From the NCBI RefSeq assembly GCF_024360925.2, contig NZ_CP113517.1:2542001-2606000 (forward strand): 64,000 bases of DNA. Reading direction: 5' to 3'. A program made the position numbers and the translations under genes. This document shows, piece by piece, positions 9,215 to 18,656 of the stretch (positions within the stretch are counted from its first letter, which is position 1; the number at the start of each line of letters is the position of its first letter). The notes beneath the pieces were generated by a model, which saw nothing but the letters and a program-made list of their open reading frames with translations, was not told where the DNA came from and did not search any database. The DNA is from Methylomonas rapida. Lineage in GTDB: Bacteria; Pseudomonadota; Gammaproteobacteria; Methylococcales; Methylomonadaceae.

Positions 9215-9688
9215 TCATTTTTCATATTCGATCTCGGTGACATACCAAACAAACACGCCGGCCTCTGTCTTGACCACGACTTCGTCATCGACTTCCTTTT
9301 TCAATAAGGCGCGCGCCATCGGTGAATCGACTGAAATATAGTCCTTGCGATCGAAAATCTCGTCATAACCCGCGATACGAAAACGCTTGGTTTCGCCCTG
9401 CTCGCTCTCAATCTCCACCCAGGCACCAAAAAACACCTTGCCCTCCTGGTCCGGATGGTAATCGACGACCTTGAGGCCATCCAAACGCTTTTGCAGATAC
9501 CTGAGCCGCCTGTCGATTTCTCTCAGGCGTTTTTTATTGTATTGGTAATCTGCGTTCTCGCTGCGATCGCCCAGGCTTGCGGCCCAGGTTACCAGTCTGG
9601 TCACTTCGGGGCGCTCGACCCGCCACAAATGATCGAGCTCCTGTTTGAGTCTCTCGTATCCTTGCCGTGTTATCAACGGTGTTGCCAT
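9215..9688 (-). CDS. greB: Transcription elongation factor GreB
   Basis: This encodes 157 residues, the normal length of GreB, which rescues backtracked RNA polymerase by stimulating cleavage of the nascent RNA. The N-terminal coiled coil carries the tip motif (GDRSENADYQYNKKRLREID), and the C-terminal FKBP-like domain follows (VFFGAWVEIE, then SPMARALLKK, and ending VWYVTEIEYEK). I start at MATPLITRQGYERL because the family begins there. The frame is open 34 codons further upstream but that part has no similarity. It is transcribed away from the antiporter gene. Confidence 0.95.
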   Translation of the reverse strand: MATPLITRQGYERLKQELDHLWRVERPEVTRLVTWAASLGDRSENADYQYNKKRLREIDRRLRYLQKRLDGLKVVDYHPDQEGKVFFGAWVEIESEQGETKRFRIAGYDEIFDRKDYISVDSPMARALLKKEVDDEVVVKTEAGVFVWYVTEIEYEK

Positions 9689-9923
9689 ATTCTCTCCGCA
9701 AAGCAAAATTCCGCCCCGGTTGACGGGGATCAGCCGCAAATATACCCGGCCGCTCCATGAAAATAAATCCGTCCAGCCAAGGCCCATCATTCGCTTCGAC
9801 TCCGCTTGGCGATCTTATTTGCTGGGGTTCAAATCAACAAAAGGCTAAAATTAGCGGGATTTGACCATACAGCATCCAGATACCGGACATGTACCCCTGT
9901 CCATCGAATACAACCTACTCATC

Positions 9924-11120
9924 ATGAGCACGACAGAAACCTTCCTGATTGCACTGACCATCATTTATACCGTCCCTTATTTTATCTGGCGGCTAGGAAA
10001 AACCGACTATTTTGCCCCGCTGGTCGTGGTGCAGATTTTGACCGGTGTCTTGCTGGGCCCCGGCGTCATGGGCAGGTGGTTTCCGGATTATTTTGCCTTC
10101 GTGTTCAACGATGCGGTGATTCAATCCCTGACAGGGCTAGCTTGGTGGGCGGTGATGATCTTTGTCTGGATTGCCGGGACGGAGCTCAACCTGCAAAAAG
10201 TCTGGACCAACCGCCTCGAAAGCGGCATCACGGCCCTGTTTGCCTTGGGAGTGCCGTTGTTATTCGGCTGTCTCACCGCGGCCGGCATGTCGTTATTCGA
10301 AGGCTGGATAGGCCCGAAAGCGATGACCTGGCAATTCATTTTGGGCATCGGCATGTCCTGCGCCGTTACCGCCTTGCCCATCTTGATTTTGCTGATGGAA
10401 AAAATGACCATCTTGAGAAAGCCAATCGGGCAACGCATCCTGCGTTACGCCAGTATCGATGACATTGCGGTTTGGGCGGTCTTGGCGTTAATCCTGATGG
10501 ATTGGCAACGCGCCAGCAAGCAACTGACATTTCTGCTAGGCTTTTCGCTGCTTGGGTACGGCTTCCGCAAAATCGCCGTGCGCCTGCCTGAAGCCGACCG
10601 CTGGTATGTTGGCATGATTTGGTTGGCAGCCTGCGGCTTCTGCGCGGACTGGTCCGGCTTGCATTTCATGGTTGGAGCCTTTCTGGCCGGTCTCATCTTG
10701 GACGGTGACTGGTTCGATCAACAACAGATGGATGCTCTGCGTCATCATGTGCTGTTGATCATCATGCCCGTATTCTTTCTCAGCACGGGCTTAAAAACCC
10801 ATTGGGGGGTAGGCGGTACGGCGGTATTCATCGCAGCGGCCGTCTTGTTGATCGCCTCGATCGCGGGCAAACTGATAGGCACCTGGCTGGCCGGCAAAAT
10901 TCTGCATTGGCCCAAAGGCGAAGCCGCATTGATAGGCTGGCTGCTGCAAACCAAGGCTTTGATCATGATCATTTTCGCCAATGTATTACTGGACAAACAA
11001 ATCATCACCAACGCCACGTTCGCCGCCCTGCTGTTCATGGCCATCGCCAGCACCATGCTGACCGTGCCGATGGTGACCCCCAGGTTGAAACGGCTTGAAG
11101 CGACAGCATCCGAGTCATAG
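9924..11120 (+). CDS. Cation/proton antiporter (CPA2-like)
   Basis: This encodes 398 residues from ATG 9924, with about 12 hydrophobic segments spread along the whole length. The pattern fits the monovalent cation:proton antiporter superfamily, which exchanges Na+ or K+ for H+ across the inner membrane. Family-like positions are the N-terminal helices with LTGVLLGPGVMG, the SIDDIAVWAVLALIL segment (paired Asp in a membrane helix) and LHFMVGAFLAGLI. It lacks a cytosolic RCK/TrkA-N domain. An earlier in-frame ATG at 9861 would add 21 polar residues and seems unlikely. The next gene starts 8 bases after its stop, so the two are probably cotranscribed. Confidence 0.8.
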   Translation: MSTTETFLIALTIIYTVPYFIWRLGKTDYFAPLVVVQILTGVLLGPGVMGRWFPDYFAFVFNDAVIQSLTGLAWWAVMIFVWIAGTELNLQKVWTNRLESGITALFALGVPLLFGCLTAAGMSLFEGWIGPKAMTWQFILGIGMSCAVTALPILILLMEKMTILRKPIGQRILRYASIDDIAVWAVLALILMDWQRASKQLTFLLGFSLLGYGFRKIAVRLPEADRWYVGMIWLAACGFCADWSGLHFMVGAFLAGLILDGDWFDQQQMDALRHHVLLIIMPVFFLSTGLKTHWGVGGTAVFIAAAVLLIASIAGKLIGTWLAGKILHWPKGEAALIGWLLQTKALIMIIFANVLLDKQIITNATFAALLFMAIASTMLTVPMVTPRLKRLEATASES

Positions 11121-11128
11121 AAATATTG

Positions 11129-11557
11129 ATGCTCGACTACCTGTTCGTTTACGGCTCGTTGCGTAGGGCAAAAAACCACAGCCTGCATCCGTATTTGAAT
11201 ACTCACGCAGTCTTCATCGATCGCGCCACGCTGCCGGGCAAGCTTTACCACATCGCGTCCTATCCTGGCGCCATACCGGTCCATGCCAATGACAAGTCCT
11301 GGATTCGCGGCGAAGTCTATCGCCTGCTGCGGCCGAAATTGATATTACCGATATTGGATCATTATGAAGAGTGCACGCCCCAATTTCCCCAACCTCACGA
11401 ATACCAGCGTCGCATGAGCCCCGTCACGCTTGAAAACGGCAAAATCCTCAGCGCCTGGGTATATTGGTATGGGCGTCCGGTTGCAGGTTTGACGCAAATC
11501 GCCACAGGAGATTATTTTCAATACCTGCCCGAAACACACGCGCCAAAACCAAAATGA
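11129..11557 (+). CDS. Gamma-glutamylcyclotransferase-like (AIG2/GGCT) protein
   Basis: This encodes 142 residues from ATG 11129. The N-terminal LFVYGSLRR is the substrate-loop signature of the GGCT/AIG2 fold, followed by LPGKLYHIASYPG, then GEVYRL, and LDHYEEC, where the glutamate aligns with the catalytic acid of the family. Members release 5-oxoproline from gamma-glutamyl compounds, but the substrate of this one cannot be read from sequence. It sits between an antiporter and dtd on the same strand. Confidence 0.85.
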   Translation: MLDYLFVYGSLRRAKNHSLHPYLNTHAVFIDRATLPGKLYHIASYPGAIPVHANDKSWIRGEVYRLLRPKLILPILDHYEECTPQFPQPHEYQRRMSPVTLENGKILSAWVYWYGRPVAGLTQIATGDYFQYLPETHAPKPK

Positions 11558-11661
11558 ATTCGAGCTATGCTATGCTGCGCCCGCCGATGCATTCGATCCA
11601 ACAGACAGTGTTCCAAGCACCCCTTCGCACAATCCGACAGCATTATTTCTAGCACCTAATC

Positions 11662-12102
11662 ATGATCAGCATCATACAACGTGTCACCGAAGCCAAAGTC
11701 ACGGTTGACGGCATGGACATCGGCATCATTGATCGCGGCATCATGGCCTTGGTCGCCGTTGAAAAACAGGACGGCAAAGCCCAGGCCGATCGCTTGCTGG
11801 AGCGGATATTGAACTACCGCATTTTTGCCGACGCCGAGGATAAGATGAACTTGAGCCTGCGCGACATCCAGGGCGGTTTACTCATCGTACCCCAGTTTAC
11901 CCTGGCGGCGGACACCCAAAAGGGCAATCGACCCAGCTTTGCGGCAGCCGCGCCACCGGCAATGGGCCGCGAATTATTCGCTTACATCGAAACCCAAGCG
12001 GCGCGACTCCATCCAGGCAGCCAGTTCGGACGATTCGGCGCCGATATGAAGGTATCGCTGGTCAATGATGGCCCCGTGACGTTTACCTTGCGTTGCACAT
12101 GA
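11662..12102 (+). CDS. dtd: D-aminoacyl-tRNA deacylase
   Basis: This encodes 146 residues, full length for Dtd, which hydrolyses D-amino acids (and glycine mischarged on tRNAAla) from tRNA. The conserved start MISIIQRVTEAKVTVDG, the active-site strand LLIVPQFTLAAD (the SQFTL loop with Ser replaced by Pro) and the GPVTF motif near the C-terminus are all present. A gap of about 100 bases separates it from the GGCT-like gene. Confidence 0.95.
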   Translation: MISIIQRVTEAKVTVDGMDIGIIDRGIMALVAVEKQDGKAQADRLLERILNYRIFADAEDKMNLSLRDIQGGLLIVPQFTLAADTQKGNRPSFAAAAPPAMGRELFAYIETQAARLHPGSQFGRFGADMKVSLVNDGPVTFTLRCT

Positions 12103-12142
12103 AGCTTTTCAGTCTTGCTTGGCGGAATTTACTTCCCGCCGC

Positions 12143-12298
12143 TTAACGGCCTCGATACAACTCCAATACCCAATCCCTGAACCACAGAGGTTTTTTTAGA
12201 ACGATATAGATAGCCACCAGCGACGTTACCGGAAAAGGCAAGAAATCGATGATTTCCAGCAAGATAAATCCCACCAGTAACTTGTATTTGGCTGCCAT
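12143..12298 (-). CDS. Small hypothetical membrane protein
   Basis: This encodes 51 residues from MAAKYKLLVG. One long or two short hydrophobic segments (residues 6-35, VGFILLEIIDFLPFPVTSLVAIYIVL) end in a polar KPLWFRDWVLELY tail. I do not recognise the family, but the hydrophobic core with the P-x-P break and a charged aromatic tail looks selected rather than random. It converges on dtd and is divergent from the MliC-like gene. The frame is open 25 codons upstream of the chosen ATG but would overlap that gene. Confidence 0.5.
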   Translation of the reverse strand: MAAKYKLLVGFILLEIIDFLPFPVTSLVAIYIVLKKPLWFRDWVLELYRGR

Positions 12299-12341
12299 AA
12301 TGCCGAAATCTCCTTTTAATACTGACTCAGCGGTGATACAG

Positions 12342-12662
12342 ATGAAATCTGCATGTTTGATACTGATAGCCACGCTATCGATGGCTATGCCGGCCTCCGC
12401 GAATGAAGACTACCTGGCTGGTGTTTACTTATCGGAGTCAGGAGAAAAAATGACCGCATCATTCAACAATCAGGAGCACACGGTATCATTGTTGCTGCCC
12501 AACCAGAAAACAGTCACGCTTCACCTTGCCATCTCCGGCTCTGGCGCCCGTTATACCAAAGGTGACAGCGAATTCTGGGAACATCATGGGCAAGCCACTT
12601 ACTCGGAGAACGGTAAAATTATCTTCGTTGGTAAAGTGTTGGCTCCCTCTACACACCCATAA
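12342..12662 (+). CDS. MliC-like periplasmic C-type lysozyme inhibitor
   Basis: This encodes 106 residues starting at MKSACLILIATLSMAMPASA, a clear signal peptide. The mature part has the MliC/PliC beta-barrel pattern: ESGEKMTASFNNQEHTVSLL, then SGSGARYTKGDSEFWEHHGQ. The SGxxY loop is the one that enters the lysozyme active site. The usual lipobox Cys of MliC is absent, so it is probably a soluble periplasmic (PliC-type) protein. It would protect peptidoglycan against C-type lysozymes. It converges on the diguanylate cyclase gene with a 38-base gap. Confidence 0.75.
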   Translation: MKSACLILIATLSMAMPASANEDYLAGVYLSESGEKMTASFNNQEHTVSLLLPNQKTVTLHLAISGSGARYTKGDSEFWEHHGQATYSENGKIIFVGKVLAPSTHP

Positions 12663-12700
12663 CCAATGACAAGCTGAAAACTCCGGTTTGGTTTTGCACG

Positions 12701-13831
12701 TTAGACTGCAGCATTACCACCATCGGCTGCGCCTACAATGACTCCGCCCTCTTCCACCCGGTTGCGACCATTGAATTTGGCTTGATACAAGGCCGTGTCG
12801 GCCGCTTGAATTAAACGCTGGGCGACTTCCGAGGTCGGCGATTTCGCGGCAGTCGGCTGAAATGTCGCGGCTCCAATGGATAGCGTCACGGCAATCTTCG
12901 CTTCCTGATGATCAAAGGGCAGCAAGGCAATCGCTTTTCTGATTCGTTCGGCGATTTCCGTGGCTCGAATGTTGTCACTTTCTGATAGCAAGGCAACAAA
13001 CTCCTCGCCGCCATAACGTGATAACACATCGTTGCTACGCAAATGTTTTTTAATCGTGCAAGCTACCAGCGCCAACACATGATCGCCGGCTTGGTGCCCA
13101 AAAGTGTCATTGATACGCTTGAAATAATCAATATCCAAAAACAGGCAGGACAGGGATTGGCGGGTCCGCAGACTGCGATCGATTTCCTCTTCGATACGCT
13201 GTTCCAGAAAACGACGATTATTTACACCGGTCAATGGATCGATCAAACTGGTGCGGCGTAGCGTCTCGAAATTCAATGTATTTTCCAGGCACACGCTCAG
13301 TACCGAGGCCAAATGATCGATGAAGTCGGTGGCCATATTGCGTATGAAGCGATTGGAGCAGTAACTGCCCAAATTCAGCGATCCCAGATATTTACCTCGG
13401 CGCACTAACGGCGCCAGAATCACCGAAGAAGGGCATTGCGACTCGACATCGAAAAACCGCGCGTACTTTTCGGCGTTAAACATCCCCAGCAAGGGCCTGT
13501 CGCTGAAATGAAAATAATTTTTGAATAAATCCTCGTCCTTGACGATCAACAAGCCGGCACGGCTTTGGTGGGGATAATGATCGCTGGCGAGATGTGCGAC
13601 GATTTCGTCCTTGGGATCGAACAGACACAGGCTGACGAGATCCAAATCAAATAAATCCTTGGTTTCGCCAAGAATGAATTCGATCATTTCTGTCAGCGCA
13701 GTCAGGCCCAAGAGCCGCATTTCAAACGCTTGCAGGCGCTTCAAGGTTAAACTGTTATGGTGAACGCGATCCAGCATGCCATCCAAATGGCTTTGCAAAA
13801 CGCATAATTCGGTGGTGATATCTTGTTCCAA
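12701..13831 (-). CDS. GAF-GGDEF diguanylate cyclase
   Basis: This encodes 376 residues. Residues about 35-195 form a GAF-like (DUF484-type) sensor domain with no membrane segment. The rest is a GGDEF domain with an intact active site, RYGGEEF, and the inhibitory I-site RSND five residues before it. It should make cyclic-di-GMP in the cytoplasm with product feedback. The ligand of the GAF domain is unknown. The C-terminus (after FNGRNRVE) has a short unconserved tail. Confidence 0.9.
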   Translation of the reverse strand: MEQDITTELCVLQSHLDGMLDRVHHNSLTLKRLQAFEMRLLGLTALTEMIEFILGETKDLFDLDLVSLCLFDPKDEIVAHLASDHYPHQSRAGLLIVKDEDLFKNYFHFSDRPLLGMFNAEKYARFFDVESQCPSSVILAPLVRRGKYLGSLNLGSYCSNRFIRNMATDFIDHLASVLSVCLENTLNFETLRRTSLIDPLTGVNNRRFLEQRIEEEIDRSLRTRQSLSCLFLDIDYFKRINDTFGHQAGDHVLALVACTIKKHLRSNDVLSRYGGEEFVALLSESDNIRATEIAERIRKAIALLPFDHQEAKIAVTLSIGAATFQPTAAKSPTSEVAQRLIQAADTALYQAKFNGRNRVEEGGVIVGAADGGNAAV

Positions 13832-13939
13832 AGCCGTATCTCTGCAGAAATTACCGGTCGGATAAGACTAGCAGTGTTCGGAAAAATTGCTCGATTTCCA
13901 CCGTGAGGAAAATCGAGCTTCTTTATACTCTCCGCGGAT

Positions 13940-13964
13940 CAAACTTCGGCAGTGCCGAAGTTTG
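13940..13964. terminator. Perfect hairpin after acnB
   Basis: CAAACTTCGGCA and its exact complement are separated by one G, giving a 12 bp arm palindrome 19 bases past the acnB stop. No long T run follows on the minus strand, so it may be a rho-dependent stop or a repeat rather than a textbook terminator. The flanking TAAAGCTAT resembles the repeats at 37847 and 63854. Confidence 0.55.
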
Positions 13965-13982
13965 AAGTGCTAAAGCTATAGA

Positions 13983-16592
13983 TCAAGCTACCTTGTCGGC
14001 CTTGGCTTGATAGCTGTCGATTTGGTTGAAGTTCAGATAACGATAGGTATCGCTGCTGCTTTGCTCGATCAATGCGGCATATTGCATGTATTCCTCGACC
14101 GTTGGAATCTTGCCTAGCAATGAACAGACCGCGGCTAATTCGGCCGATGACAGATACACGTTGGCCCCGTTACCCAAACGGTTTGGAAAATTGCGGGTCG
14201 AGGTCGAAACGACGGTGGAACCTTCCGCTACCCGTGCCTGGTTACCCATGCACAACGAACAGCCCGGCATTTCGGTGCGGGCACCGACCTTGCCGAAGGT
14301 GCCGTAATAACCTTCTTCGACCAACTGGCTTTGATCCATCTTGGTCGGTGGCGCCACCCATAACCTGGTCGGCAAGGCTCCGGCTTTTTCCAGCAGTTTG
14401 CCGGCGGCGCGGAAATGACCGATGTTGGTCATGCAGGATCCGATAAACACCTCGTCGATCTTGGTGCCGGCCACTTCTGACAACGGCTTGATATCGTCCG
14501 GATCGTTCGGGCAGGCCAGCAACGGCTCGGTGATTTGGCTCATGTCAATTTCGATGATCTCGGCGTATTCGGCGTCAGGATCGGCTTCCAGCAACACGGG
14601 CTTATCCAGCCATTCCTGCATCGCCTTGATTCGGCGTTCCAGGGTTCTGGCATCACCGTAACCTTCGGCGATCATCCATTTGAGCAAGGTGACGTTGGAG
14701 TTCAAATATTCCCGAATCGGCGCTTCATTGAGTTTGATCGTGCAACCGCCGGCCGACCGCTCCGCCGATGCGTCGGACAGTTCAAACGCCTGTTCCACTT
14801 TCAGATCAGGCAGGCCTTCGATTTCCAGAATCCGGCCGGAGAACACGTTTTTCTTGCCCTGTTTGGCCACTGTCAACAACCCGCGCTGAATCGCCGCATA
14901 CGGAATCGCATTGACCAGATCGCGCAAGGTAATACCCGGTTGCATCTTGCCGGTGAAGCGCACCAACACGGATTCGGGCATATCCAGCGGCATCACGCCG
15001 GTCGCGGCGGCAAAGGCTACCAGACCGGAGCCTGCCGGGAACGAAATCCCGATCGGGAAACGGGTGTGCGAATCACCGCCGGTGCCGACGGTGTCGGGCA
15101 ACAGCATGCGGTTCAACCAGGAATGGATCACGCCATCGCCCGGACGCAAGCTAACGCCGCCGCGGGTCATGATGAAGTCCGGCAAGGTATGCTGCATTTG
15201 CACATCCACCGGTTTTGGATAGGCGGCGGTATGACAAAAAGATTGCAACACCAGGTCGGCCGAGAAGCCCAAACACGCCAGGTCTTTCAGTTCGTCGCGG
15301 GTCATGGGCCCCGTGGTGTCCTGCGAACCGACGGTGGTCATTTTGGGTTCGCAATAGCTACCAGGGCGCACGCCTGGCAGACCGCAAGCCTTACCGACGA
15401 TTTTCTGCGCCAAGGTATAGCCTTTGACCCCCAAGGATGGGGGGAATGCCGAAGGATGGTCGGAACCATCCCGGTGGCCGGTATCATTGACTTCGGCCAG
15501 TTTTTTGAAAACGGTAGAGGACGACAAACCCAAAGCCTTGCGGGCGCGTTCGGTCAAGCCGCGGCCGATGATCAGCGGAATCCGGCCACCGGCGCGAACT
15601 TCGTCCAGAATCACATCGGTTTTCAACGCGAATTCACAAACCACTTCGTCGCTATCATGGCGCCTGACAACGCCTTGATAAGGGTAGATGTCTATCACGT
15701 CGCCCATGTGCATATCGGTGACGTCGCATTCGATCGGCAAGGCGCCGGAATCTTCCATGGTATTGAAAAAAATTGGCGCGATTTTGCCGCCGATGCAGAC
15801 GCCACCGGCGCGTTTGTTAGGAATGTACGGAATGTCCTCGCCCATGAACCACAATACCGAGTTGGTCGCCGACTTACGCGACGAGCCGGTACCAACCACG
15901 TCGCCAACGTAAGCGACCGGAAACCCCTTGGTTTTCAGTTCAGTGATCTGCTGTTCGGCGTTGGTGATACCCTCGCGCGGCATTTTCAGCATGGCCTTGG
16001 CGTGCAGCGGAATGTCCGGGCGCGACCACGCATCCGGCGCTGGCGACAAGTCGTCGGTATTGGTTTCTCCGCTGACCTTGAAAACCGTCACGGTCAGTTT
16101 TTCCGGCACTTGCGGGCGCGACGTGAACCATTCGGCCTCGGCCCAGGATTGCAACACCTGTTTGGCGTAGTCGTTGCCGGCATCGGCCTTTTCCTGCACA
16201 TCGTGGAAGGCATCGAACACTAGCAGAATGTGCGACAGAGCCTTGGCTGCGGTTGCGCCCAATGTCGGGCTATCCAGCAATTCTATCAATGGCGCGATGT
16301 TGTAACCGCCCAGCATCGTGCCCAGCAACTCGGTGGCTTTTTCGGCGGACACGATGGGCGAAACGCTTTCACCCTTGGCGACGGCAGCCAGGAAGGCGGC
16401 CTTGACATAAGCCGCTTCGTCGACGCCGGCCGGAATGCGGTTTTCCAGCAAGTCCAGCAAAAATTGTTCCTCGCCAGCAGGCGGATTTTTCAGCAATTCG
16501 ACCAAGGCCGCCACTTGCTCGGCATCCAGGGGTTTGGGAACGATGCCTTCGGCGGCGCGTTCGGCGACGTGTTTACGGTATTGTTCTAACAT
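13983..16592 (-). CDS. acnB: Aconitate hydratase B
   Basis: This encodes 869 residues, full length for the bifunctional aconitase B / 2-methylisocitrate dehydratase of the TCA cycle. The N-terminal HEAT-like domain ([16 protein letters not shown]) precedes the swivel domain, as is specific to AcnB. The [4Fe-4S] ligands are visible as the Cys in [16 protein letters not shown] and the CxxC in [10 protein letters not shown]. It is the last gene of a minus-strand run icd, Uma2-like, acnB with gaps of 20-22 bases. Confidence 0.97.
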   Translation of the reverse strand: MLEQYRKHVAERAAEGIVPKPLDAEQVAALVELLKNPPAGEEQFLLDLLENRIPAGVDEAAYVKAAFLAAVAKGESVSPIVSAEKATELLGTMLGGYNIAPLIELLDSPTLGATAAKALSHILLVFDAFHDVQEKADAGNDYAKQVLQSWAEAEWFTSRPQVPEKLTVTVFKVSGETNTDDLSPAPDAWSRPDIPLHAKAMLKMPREGITNAEQQITELKTKGFPVAYVGDVVGTGSSRKSATNSVLWFMGEDIPYIPNKRAGGVCIGGKIAPIFFNTMEDSGALPIECDVTDMHMGDVIDIYPYQGVVRRHDSDEVVCEFALKTDVILDEVRAGGRIPLIIGRGLTERARKALGLSSSTVFKKLAEVNDTGHRDGSDHPSAFPPSLGVKGYTLAQKIVGKACGLPGVRPGSYCEPKMTTVGSQDTTGPMTRDELKDLACLGFSADLVLQSFCHTAAYPKPVDVQMQHTLPDFIMTRGGVSLRPGDGVIHSWLNRMLLPDTVGTGGDSHTRFPIGISFPAGSGLVAFAAATGVMPLDMPESVLVRFTGKMQPGITLRDLVNAIPYAAIQRGLLTVAKQGKKNVFSGRILEIEGLPDLKVEQAFELSDASAERSAGGCTIKLNEAPIREYLNSNVTLLKWMIAEGYGDARTLERRIKAMQEWLDKPVLLEADPDAEYAEIIEIDMSQITEPLLACPNDPDDIKPLSEVAGTKIDEVFIGSCMTNIGHFRAAGKLLEKAGALPTRLWVAPPTKMDQSQLVEEGYYGTFGKVGARTEMPGCSLCMGNQARVAEGSTVVSTSTRNFPNRLGNGANVYLSSAELAAVCSLLGKIPTVEEYMQYAALIEQSSSDTYRYLNFNQIDSYQAKADKVA

Positions 16593-16612
16593 GATGATTT
16601 CCGTTAATGAAT

Positions 16613-17224
16613 TTAGGCTTGTTGCGTATCTTTGGCGGCCTGCTGTACGGCGATGAAAGTCCTGACGTCGTCGTTATCGACTCTGGCGTAAATATCGGCC
16701 ACGCTCAATGTCAATCCGACCGACTGGAAATGCACCTCGTCGCCGAGAAAGTAGTGATTGGAAACCCAGCCCTCGCTGCGCCGGCAGATTTCGACATCGA
16801 CGATGTCCTGTTCGAGCAGCACGTATTCGAGCAAGGTGGGGATGCTCTGATACACGCGGCGTTTGACGGTTTCGTCGAGGCGGCGGGTGGATTTTGACAG
16901 CACTTCGACGACCAATACCGGCGAATCGGTGTAGTATTCGCTGGGATAGTTCTGATTACAAACCACCATCGCATCGGGATAAAACACGTGTCGGTCGGTT
17001 TTGATCTTGACGTTGGAGCCGAAGGCTTCGCACGGCTTGCCGCGCAAGTGATTGCGCAGCTCGGTGGCCATATTCAGAGCGATCCGCTCATGATTGATAC
17101 TGCCTCCGGTCATCGCATAAATCTGACCGTCGATGTACTCATGCTTTAAATCGCTGTCGAGCTCACCCGCCAGATAATCCTCAATGGATTTCCAAGGCTT
17201 GTCGAATTTTGGCTGTGCGCTCAT
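16613..17224 (-). CDS. Uma2-family (DUF820) putative endonuclease
   Basis: This encodes 203 residues. It has the PD-(D/E)XK-like core of the Uma2 family, with the catalytic-type Asp in FYPDAMVV and Glu in [13 protein letters not shown], plus the usual [14 protein letters not shown] and [10 protein letters not shown] segments. Family members are abundant in cyanobacteria and some proteobacteria and their role is unsettled. Here it sits between icd and acnB with gaps of 22 and 20 bases, so it is probably cotranscribed with TCA genes, which looks like an insertion into an older operon. Confidence 0.85.
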   Translation of the reverse strand: MSAQPKFDKPWKSIEDYLAGELDSDLKHEYIDGQIYAMTGGSINHERIALNMATELRNHLRGKPCEAFGSNVKIKTDRHVFYPDAMVVCNQNYPSEYYTDSPVLVVEVLSKSTRRLDETVKRRVYQSIPTLLEYVLLEQDIVDVEICRRSEGWVSNHYFLGDEVHFQSVGLTLSVADIYARVDNDDVRTFIAVQQAAKDTQQA

Positions 17225-17246
17225 GACCGCCCTCCTCGATCAAAAA

Positions 17247-18257
17247 TCAACTCATCGCATCGACGATGGCCTGACCCATTTCTTTGGTGCCGCAGGTGCT
17301 ATTGGGGTTCAAATCCGGTGTCACGTATTTGCCTTCGTTGACGACTTTTTCGATGGCATTTTGCATTCTATGCGCGGCTTCGTGTTCGCCCAAATGGTTC
17401 AGCATCATCACGCCGGCCATCATCACGGCGGTAGGGTTGGCGATGTTCTTGCCGGCGATGTCGGGCGCACTGCCATGCACGGCTTCGAACAAGGCCGCAT
17501 CGGTACCGATATTGGCGCCGGGAATCAGGCCCAAACCACCCACCAGGCCGGCGGTCAGATCCGACAAAATATCACCGAACATATTGGTCGTCACCACCAC
17601 GTCGAACTGCTCGGGCTTCATGACCATGTGCATGCAGGCCGCATCGATGATTTTCTCGTCGAATTCGATCTGCGGGTACTTTTTCGCCACTTCGCGGGCG
17701 GTATTCAGGAACAAGCCTTGGGTATATTTCAGAATATTGGCTTTATGGCAGACCGTGACTTTTTTGCGGTCATTATCCAATGCATACTTGAAGGCATATT
17801 CGACGATGCGCTCCGAGCTGTCCTTGGTGACCACCGCCAAACTCTCGGCAATATCTCTGGCTGGCGTCAGATAATGTTCCAAGCCCACGTAAAGACCCTG
17901 GGTATTTTCGCGCACGACGACGATATCGACATCGTCGTAACGGGTTTTGACGCCCGGCCAACTCTTGGCCGGGCGCACATTGGCATAGAGATCGTATTTC
18001 TTGCGCAATTCAACGTTGATGCTACGAAAACCCTCACCGACCATCGTGGTCAGCGGGCCTTTGAAAGCCACCCGGGTTTGATCTATGGATTCCATCGTCG
18101 CATCCGGCAGTGGGGTTCCTGTTTTTTTATAGGCCGACATGCCGGCATCGGCTTCCTGCCAGTTGATTTTGGCGCCGGAGGCGTTTATCACGGCCACCGC
18201 GGCATCCATAATCGAAGGACCAATTCCATCACCTTTAATCAACGTGACGTTGTGCAT
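17247..18257 (-). CDS. NAD-dependent isocitrate dehydrogenase
   Basis: This encodes 336 residues of the beta-decarboxylating dehydrogenase family. The short length and the RENTQGLYVGLEHYL segment match NAD-type homologues rather than the 417-residue NADP enzyme of E. coli. The substrate/metal site FGDILSDLTAGLVGGLG and the nucleotide loop HGSAPDIAGKNIANP are intact. It converts isocitrate to 2-oxoglutarate directly after aconitase. It is first in the icd-Uma2-acnB run. Homoisocitrate or isopropylmalate dehydrogenase is less likely given the acnB neighbour. Confidence 0.9.
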   Translation of the reverse strand: MHNVTLIKGDGIGPSIMDAAVAVINASGAKINWQEADAGMSAYKKTGTPLPDATMESIDQTRVAFKGPLTTMVGEGFRSINVELRKKYDLYANVRPAKSWPGVKTRYDDVDIVVVRENTQGLYVGLEHYLTPARDIAESLAVVTKDSSERIVEYAFKYALDNDRKKVTVCHKANILKYTQGLFLNTAREVAKKYPQIEFDEKIIDAACMHMVMKPEQFDVVVTTNMFGDILSDLTAGLVGGLGLIPGANIGTDAALFEAVHGSAPDIAGKNIANPTAVMMAGVMMLNHLGEHEAAHRMQNAIEKVVNEGKYVTPDLNPNSTCGTKEMGQAIVDAMS

Positions 18258-18656
18258 TCACTCTCTCCTGGGGGTTTTAAATGAGTAATGATAACAGTTT
18301 CCGCCTTCTCAAGCAGCCACGGGACTGCATTCGTCATGCGCTGTCATCAACCGGATAACTACGGGAACTGTGAGAAATAAGCCCGGCAATGGTAGGTGCG
18401 AACTCATTCGCGCTGTGCGGATAAATCCGCACCCACACCAATACTTGCATAAGATATTTCATATTTATTCCTAAAAACCTTGTCATTACAGCAATTTTTA
18501 TACCGCATGTTTGATTCAAGAAAATCCGAGTTTTCGGACCTGGATCAGCCGATTTTCGCACCGGAATGGTTTATTGCTAGCCTCGATGGTGCATGCTTGC
18601 TCGATTTGGTGAATAGTTAGCTACAATTTCCACGTTTCAACACAACAGGCGCTCTC
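18258..18656. other. Divergent intergenic region between icd and the ABC operon
   Basis: About 400 bases without a credible gene. It contains a small perfect hairpin, TGCGGAT-AA-ATCCGCA, at 18416-18431 and a possible -10 (TACAAT, about 18622) for the ABC operon. A 75-codon open frame on the minus strand here has no recognisable features. Confidence 0.4.

Noticed and set aside
14535..16223. A 562-codon plus-strand open frame opposite acnB
   Set aside because: It lies wholly antisense to the intact acnB gene and has the composition of a mirror frame in high-GC coding DNA, with no domain pattern.
17184..18284. A 366-codon plus-strand open frame opposite icd
   Set aside because: It is antisense to the clear isocitrate dehydrogenase gene and its His/Gly-rich translation is typical of a shadow frame.
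18334..18561. A 75-codon minus-strand frame in the icd/ABC gap
   Set aside because: No recognisable domain, signal or ribosome site, and mixed composition.
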